Of a stretch of 46,266 nt of DNA, positions 41,525 to 46,266 are shown in pieces. Made by a program: the position numbers and the translations under genes. Positions within the stretch are counted from its first letter, which is position 1, and every line of letters starts with the position of its first letter. Source of the stretch: Fontibacter flavus (GTDB taxonomy: Bacteria > Bacteroidota > Bacteroidia > Cytophagales > Cyclobacteriaceae); the NCBI RefSeq assembly GCF_042432905.1, contig NZ_JBHLWI010000046.1:1-46266 (forward strand). Direction: 5' to 3'. Below the pieces are notes generated by a model, which did no database searches, had not been told where the DNA came from, and saw only the letters and a list, made by a program, of their open reading frames with translations.

Positions 41525-42031
41525 ATGAAAACACAAAAACCATTTAACCATTTCAAAGGTATTATTTATGGTATCAGCAGCGATGGAAGAATAACTAGGG
41601 GACAATTCGAAGAAATGAAACTTTGGTGCCAGGCCCATCAAGGGCTCTGTCAAGAGTCCCCATTTAAGGAGTTCTTTGAAGAAATAAAATCCATTCTTGG
41701 TGTGGGTATCATGACATCTGAGGAAATAGATGAAATGAAGGCTATTCTCGAAAAATATGAATCTCAGCTTAGTGATTCTCAAAGTGCGGAAGCCAGAATT
41801 CAGATACTACAGGGGATTTGTTATGGCATCCTGGCCGATGAGCAGGTCAATAAATATGAAATTTATGTCTTAAAAAAGTGGCTGGAAGAAAATAAGTCAA
41901 TGCTCGATCAATACCCTTTTAAAGAAATGCATGCTTTACTTACTGATGTAATGGAGGATGGCCAGGTAGATATCAAAGAAGAAAAGGAGCTTAAAAATTA
42001 CTTTTTGGAAATATTGAAAATGGAAGTATAG
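41525..42031 (+). CDS. Duplicated TerB-like helical protein
   Basis: 168 residues, all predicted helical, with two related halves: FKGIIYGISSDGRITRGQFEEM...PFKEFFEEIKSIL (about 10-58) and LQGICYGILADEQVNKYEIYVL...PFKEMHALLTDVMEDGQV (about 93-150). The pattern GI-x-D-G-x-I-x-x-x-E is that of TerB-like (tellurite-resistance B) metal-binding helical bundles. Function is unknown. The gene lies alone between kinase 4 and the convergent TPR kinase/LytTR pair. Confidence 0.72.
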   Translation: MKTQKPFNHFKGIIYGISSDGRITRGQFEEMKLWCQAHQGLCQESPFKEFFEEIKSILGVGIMTSEEIDEMKAILEKYESQLSDSQSAEARIQILQGICYGILADEQVNKYEIYVLKKWLEENKSMLDQYPFKEMHALLTDVMEDGQVDIKEEKELKNYFLEILKMEV

Positions 42032-42053
42032 TAAAGTCTATCCAATGACTTTA
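42032..42053. terminator. Weak hairpin between convergent genes
   Basis: TAAAGTC (42032-42038) and GACTTTA (42047-42053) form a 7-bp stem with an 8-base loop, directly after the TerB-like gene stop. No clear T run follows, so this is a weak candidate for a terminator serving the converging genes. Confidence 0.35.
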
Positions 42054-42110
42054 GACAAATAAACCATCGCAATAAACCTTTGATTGTTTTCTATTTGTTA
42101 AAAAATGTTT

Positions 42111-42845
42111 TTAAACTCTCCGGATACTCCTCATCAGGTCTTCCTTGTACATTTTGCTGATCGGAATGACCTTCCGGTTGATTTCCAAATGGGAGTCTGC
42201 CACAGCATCAAGCTTTTTGATATTGACAACATAAGATCTGTGCACGCGTAGGAAGTCCTTACTTTCCATTTTTTGACAAAATGAATTTAAAGGACAGACA
42301 ATCAAATACTTTTGATTTACAGTAACAATATTGCAATAGTTTCTCTCTGCTTCGATATAAAGGATATCATCGAGCATCAATTTGATCAATTTGCCATTAT
42401 TTCGGATAAAAATCCTATCATCCAGACATTCTGTCAAGGCATCGGATTCATGGCCTCCTTTATTTTCATTGGGAATTTTCTCTACAACTAGTGCGATGGT
42501 TCTTTCGAGATTAAGTTTAGTAAATGGCTTGGAAATAAAGGCATAAGGATGTGTTTCCTTTGCCTTTTGAAAAGAAACATCATCTGAATTTGCTGTTAAA
42601 TAAATCAGGGGTATATCTGCTTTATTTTGGATTTGCTTGGCAGCTTCAATTCCATTCAGTTTCCCTTTCAGCTGAATGTCCATCAAAATGATATCAGGAT
42701 GATTATCGAGGGCATGTTTGATCGCATCCTCTCCTCTAGATTCAATTCCTGTGACCTCATATCCCAATTTTGAAAGCTGAAGCGATATGTTTGCCGCAAT
42801 GATCATATCATCTTCCACAATCAATATTTTTATCTTTCCTTTCAT
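42111..42845 (-). CDS. LytTR family response regulator
   Basis: 244 residues. Receiver at residues 1-125 with acidic pair Asp12/Asp13 (IVEDD), phosphoacceptor Asp56 (LMDIQLKG), Thr (YLTANSD) and Lys (SKPF). The LytTR DNA-binding domain occupies about 140-243 (ILYIEAERNYCNIV, FLRVHRSYVVNI). The ATG overlaps the stop of the kinase gene by ATGA, so it is translationally coupled and is the cognate regulator of that kinase. LytTR regulators of this type bind tandem sites before target genes; none was identified here. Confidence 0.93.
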   Translation of the reverse strand: MKGKIKILIVEDDMIIAANISLQLSKLGYEVTGIESRGEDAIKHALDNHPDIILMDIQLKGKLNGIEAAKQIQNKADIPLIYLTANSDDVSFQKAKETHPYAFISKPFTKLNLERTIALVVEKIPNENKGGHESDALTECLDDRIFIRNNGKLIKLMLDDILYIEAERNYCNIVTVNQKYLIVCPLNSFCQKMESKDFLRVHRSYVVNIKKLDAVADSHLEINRKVIPISKMYKEDLMRSIRRV

Positions 42846-44785
42846 GCTGCTTTTTCAATTTGAAATTCAAAAAAAACTTCTGTCCCAACTTGGGTGCTCA
42901 AGGTCATCTTGCCGTCAAGTTGTTGGGTCAACAAACCGACGAGTTGGGTGCCAAATCCTGTCCCTTTGACTTGGGAATCCTTATCTATCCCCACTCCATC
43001 ATCGGCTACACTTAAATACAAATGGGAATTTTCCTCTTTCAGGTTTATCCTGATCTTTCCTTTTCGATTATGAGGGAAAGCATATTTCAGGGAATTTGTC
43101 ATGATTTCATTCACAATCAACCCAATCGGAATAGCCCTGTCCACGTTCAATTGAAATGGTGCCATGTTGCATTCCAATGAAATACGGTCTGCTGCATCAA
43201 ATGAATCAATAATATACCTACCAAGATTTTCAAAGTAATTTTTCATCTCAATTGCCGATAGGTTTTCACCCTGATATAAATTTTGATGGATGATCCCCAT
43301 ACTCTGAACCCGGTTTTGACTTTCCTGCATAATCTCCCGAAGCTCCTCATTATCCACCTGTGCCGTCTGCAAAGCAAGTAAGCTGGAAATGGTCTCCAGG
43401 TTGTTTTTGACTCGGTGATGGATTTCTTTCAACAAAAACTCCTTTTCCTTATTCTGTTTCTCCAACAACAAGCTATACTTCTTTCTACGCATAAAAACCC
43501 TAAACAGGAAAAAGAGAAAAAACACCATCAGACCAGTCAGCAACAGGGTGAAAATTTGTATGATTTCCTGTTGCTTGAGTTTCTCGTTCTGTAGAGAAAT
43601 TGTACTCTCCTTTTGATGGACATCCATTTCAGTCTGCAGTTGCGCGATCCTTTGATCGGCTTCTGCATTGAAAACTTTCTGATTCAGCTCATTGTATGTC
43701 TTGAAGGCCCTCAAAGACTCCGATATCTTGCCTGTTCCTTCAAAAGCATGGCTGAGATCCTGATAAACTAGGCTCAAGTAATACATATCCCCAAAATCCT
43801 CAGCTGCGGTCCGGATACTCCTTTCTAAATATAAAATCGCATCATCATACTCTCCTTCTTGATTCTTCAATCTTCCTAGCGAATGCAAGGACCTGATCAC
43901 CATAAAATCATTTTGCAAAAGTTCAGCATATTTTAGCGCTTCTTTTCCTGATTGCTCCCCATTTCTAAAGTCTCCTATCTTACTATACAATTCTGTCAGG
44001 GCGATATAGGTATCACTAAGGTTATTATAAAAGCCATATTTGTTCCCTATTTCAGATGATCTTTGAAAATATGGCAATGCCTCATCATATTGCCCAAGCG
44101 CCATCAAATTATTGCCTAGGACATGGAGCGTAAAGTCATAATCCAAATCCCTTATTCCCCTTTCTTCAAAAAGCGTTATTGACTTTTGTCCATATTCTAC
44201 CCCCATTATATATTTACCCTGCTTCCAAAAAATATTACTGATGTCCGAGTAGGCCATCGCCATCGCTTTTTTATCTCCATACTTTTCTCCAAGTTGCAGT
44301 GTTTGAGTCGCAAACTCAAATGCTTTCCCTAATTCTCCTCTCCTCTCATACACATAGCCCAAATTGGTTAAAAGTAGCCAGGTTTCCACTTCCGGTAATT
44401 TTTGAAGGGCACTCCTCAGCTCCAATTCTGCATGGTCCAGATCTTCCAACCGTAGTAAAATCGCACCCTTGGAAACCTGCATCTTACCTTCCCAAAATTC
44501 ATTTTTCGCTTCCCTTACCTCCTTCAGGCCTTTGTTAATGATTTCCAGAGATTTTTGCAGATTTCTTGTATGATAGTAGTAACCCAGGTCATTGATGACC
44601 CTAAAACGCAAAGTATCAATCTTGATTTCTTCTAAGAAACCTTCAAGAAGCGATAGGTATTCCTCTCCAAAATCATCTGTTTCTTCGAAAACCCCCAAAT
44701 ATTTCCACTCTCCATCTTTGTTTAAAATTTGAGCATGAAGATGAAATGGAATTAAAAATATCGAAAGGAACAAAAACTTCTTCAT
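42842..44785 (-). CDS. TPR sensor histidine kinase 5 (HisKA_2 type)
   Basis: 647 residues. Signal peptide (residues 1-18, ending LHAQ), about eight TPR-like repeats (residues 60-390, such as GKAFEFATQTLQLGEKYGD), a transmembrane helix (IFTLLLTGLMVFFLFFLFRVF), then a HisKA_2 phosphoacceptor (LLKEIHHRVKNNLETISSLL) and HATPase_c with DDGVGID and GTGFGTQLV. This differs from kinases 1-4, which are HisKA. It is the first gene of the kinase/LytTR operon. Confidence 0.93.
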   Translation of the reverse strand: MKKFLFLSIFLIPFHLHAQILNKDGEWKYLGVFEETDDFGEEYLSLLEGFLEEIKIDTLRFRVINDLGYYYHTRNLQKSLEIINKGLKEVREAKNEFWEGKMQVSKGAILLRLEDLDHAELELRSALQKLPEVETWLLLTNLGYVYERRGELGKAFEFATQTLQLGEKYGDKKAMAMAYSDISNIFWKQGKYIMGVEYGQKSITLFEERGIRDLDYDFTLHVLGNNLMALGQYDEALPYFQRSSEIGNKYGFYNNLSDTYIALTELYSKIGDFRNGEQSGKEALKYAELLQNDFMVIRSLHSLGRLKNQEGEYDDAILYLERSIRTAAEDFGDMYYLSLVYQDLSHAFEGTGKISESLRAFKTYNELNQKVFNAEADQRIAQLQTEMDVHQKESTISLQNEKLKQQEIIQIFTLLLTGLMVFFLFFLFRVFMRRKKYSLLLEKQNKEKEFLLKEIHHRVKNNLETISSLLALQTAQVDNEELREIMQESQNRVQSMGIIHQNLYQGENLSAIEMKNYFENLGRYIIDSFDAADRISLECNMAPFQLNVDRAIPIGLIVNEIMTNSLKYAFPHNRKGKIRINLKEENSHLYLSVADDGVGIDKDSQVKGTGFGTQLVGLLTQQLDGKMTLSTQVGTEVFFEFQIEKAA

Positions 44786-45160
44786 ATACTAAAGATAAAA
44801 CAAAAAGGCGTTGAAAATCAATTATTTATGATATTTGATCCAAAAGGGTAAGAAAAATGCCACCTAGGGACATAAGGAAGGATAGTTCGTCCAAAAACAT
44901 TCGGGAAGTCAATCCAAAATTTTGAGATTGTTATATATTTCTCCACTAGTTACATTAAGATCATAGTAAGAATATATCAGTAACCCTATTTGAACACAAT
45001 GCAGATTAGTTGATTAGAATTGGGCGGAGGCAATCAGGAAATCTCTTCTGCCAAAGCCCATTTTTTTCAACCTGTAAGTAAGGTAATGACTATAAATAAA
45101 AAATGTTATGAATCCATGTGCTCTCCTTTTCTAAATTTTAAATGATAACCACCAAATAAT
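44786..45160. other. Intergenic region before the desaturase gene
   Basis: A divergent gap of 375 bp between the TPR kinase and the desaturase-family gene. AT-rich. No gene, full promoter match or strong hairpin was identified; TATCTTTA near the kinase start is a one-mismatch -7 candidate. Confidence 0.3.
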
Positions 45161-45955
45161 ATGACAGAAACCATCGGATATCTTCTTTCTATTGATCTCA
45201 ACTATATTATAATTGGTTTGATCCTGTTTTTCTTTAGCTTAGAGCAGCTACTTAAAACCCAGTTTACATTCAAAAACAGAGGTAAACACCTATGGCAGAG
45301 CTTCTTGTTTCAAGCTGTCTTTTTTATAATGAATATTTTTTGGGCAGTAGTGTTTGTCTTCAGCGTCGAATGGCTTAATTTCTATGAAATTGGGCTGTTT
45401 TTTATGATTGAATTTCCTTTTTGGTTAAGGTTGATAATTGGAATTGCTGTTCTTGACCTGACTGCTTATTGGTTTCATCGCTTGTCCCATCTTGTCCCGG
45501 CAATCTGGCGATTTCATAGCGTGCACCATAGTGATACGAGTATGGACTCATCCACCTATTTTAGAGCACATCCCATAGAGGTATTTCTTTGGTTCGGTAG
45601 TGCTACAATACTGACAGCAGCTATTTTTGGACTTGACCTGTTGGTAATTGGCCTATACTTTCTCATCCTTACCCTTTTCCAGATTTTCGGACATACCAAC
45701 CTCAGGTTTCCTCCTTGGCTAGACAATACTTTGGGCTTGTTGTTCACGACACCCAACATTCACAAAATCCATCACGATCAGGACCAATATTATACCGATT
45801 CCAACTATGCAGATATTTTTATCATTTGGGACAGGATTTTCGGAACGTATAAATTCAAGCCTGTTGATAAAGTCAAATTCGGTTTGGAGGAATTTGATGA
45901 ACCGAGAAAACAGACTTTCTGGTATTTGATCAGAAGTCCATTTTTAAAAGAATGA
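45161..45955 (+). CDS. Sterol desaturase / fatty acid hydroxylase family protein
   Basis: Integral membrane di-iron enzyme, 264 residues. The histidine clusters are HRLSH (about residues 106-110), HSVHH (119-123) and HKIHH (about 202-206), the family's eight-His pattern. Hydrophobic segments lie at about 12-28, 46-68, 80-100 and 135-170. It hydroxylates or desaturates a lipid, substrate unknown; in Bacteroidota such enzymes modify fatty acids, ornithine lipids or carotenoids. It is monocistronic. Confidence 0.92.
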   Translation: MTETIGYLLSIDLNYIIIGLILFFFSLEQLLKTQFTFKNRGKHLWQSFLFQAVFFIMNIFWAVVFVFSVEWLNFYEIGLFFMIEFPFWLRLIIGIAVLDLTAYWFHRLSHLVPAIWRFHSVHHSDTSMDSSTYFRAHPIEVFLWFGSATILTAAIFGLDLLVIGLYFLILTLFQIFGHTNLRFPPWLDNTLGLLFTTPNIHKIHHDQDQYYTDSNYADIFIIWDRIFGTYKFKPVDKVKFGLEEFDEPRKQTFWYLIRSPFLKE

Positions 45956-46145
45956 GATTATGAATCTTTTTTAAATCAATCACGGATAGGCTGTTTAACA
46001 AAAAATAGTCATATACGATTCTGGACTGACATTGCAGATAACATGACAAAACAAGTGTTTTTTGGGAAGTTTATCATGGCTTTTGGGTAGGAATCACTTT
46101 CATTCGTCCCAAATTGATTTTTTTCGAAGTGAATATTTGAGAAGG

Positions 46146-46172
46146 GGCTGTCCGAAAAGGGCAGCCTTTTTT
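46146..46172 (+). terminator. Hairpin terminator after the desaturase gene
   Basis: GGCTGTCC (46146-46153) and GGGCAGCC (46159-46166) form an 8-bp stem (one G-T pair) with a 5-base loop, followed by six T. It is 190 bp after the gene stop. The surrounding text (GGGGCTGTCCGAAAAGG) also resembles sequences found near IS ends in Bacteroidota, so an IS may begin nearby. 46173-46266 holds no gene I can support. Confidence 0.5.
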
Positions 46173-46266
46173 ATGCTGCAATTTTTTGATTTTGAAAATC
46201 TAAAGTCATGATTGGGGATTTTTGATTAGATTTTTTCCTTGACACGTATAATACTGGTCGACTAAT

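Noticed and set aside
12698..45004. Shared AACACAATGCAG near the IS right end and near 44993
   Set aside because: Only 12 bases match and the text around differs; chance is the simplest reading.
1..46266. CRISPR arrays, rRNA or tRNA genes
   Set aside because: No regularly spaced identical repeats and no cloverleaf or rRNA-like stretch was noticed on reading the gaps; a dedicated search was not possible.

Overview
The window looks like a chromosome segment of a Bacteroidota bacterium, most likely an aerobic Cytophagales member of the Cyclobacteriaceae type. This rests on gene content, on several promoters fitting the Bacteroidota form (TTTG / TAnnTTTG), on many lipoproteins and TPR or propeller sensor kinases, and on the style of the intergenic repeats. 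No rRNA, tRNA or CRISPR array was found.

Bases 1-14340 look like an accessory region built from gene blocks. Block 1 is a leftward operon (NmrA-type reductase, DoxX, extradiol dioxygenase, glutathione peroxidase) diverging from an HxlR regulator across a perfect 13-bp inverted repeat. It looks like a quinone/electrophile detoxification unit. Block 2 is a leftward RND efflux operon (adaptor, pump, TolC), a coiled-coil gene and a tetR gene. A shared 21-bp operator-like sequence lies before each of the three transcription units. Block 3 is one propeller-protein gene. Large imperfect palindromes of about 70-125 bp lie in the gaps between blocks. An IS1182-type element (11006-12727, target duplication ACGG) has inserted exactly into a palindromic core between two of them. 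A similar IS end seems to lie at 1-118, also next to ACGG.

Bases 14672-30335 look like ordinary host chromosome: a CLC transporter with fluoride-type motifs, a TIGR01777 epimerase, two tiny PLDc_N membrane proteins, a lipoprotein, a three-gene operon for a 2-oxoacid:ferredoxin oxidoreductase with a GltD/ferredoxin fusion, an SDR, a gamma-glutamyltransferase, a class C beta-lactamase-like hydrolase and a lipoprotein amidase. The gaps carry dispersed host repeats.

Bases 30523-44785 are a signalling cluster. Four histidine kinases with different sensors (membrane, propeller/Y_Y_Y, TPR+GAF, NTF2-like+GAF-like) share closely related catalytic cores and surround a single stand-alone receiver. A TerB-like protein and a TPR kinase/LytTR regulator pair follow. 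The kinase genes carry in-frame insertions of DNA repeats: a 33-48 bp palindrome in three of them at the same place, and tracts of 7-bp units in three of them at two different loops. The window ends with a sterol desaturase-family gene and a terminator-like hairpin.
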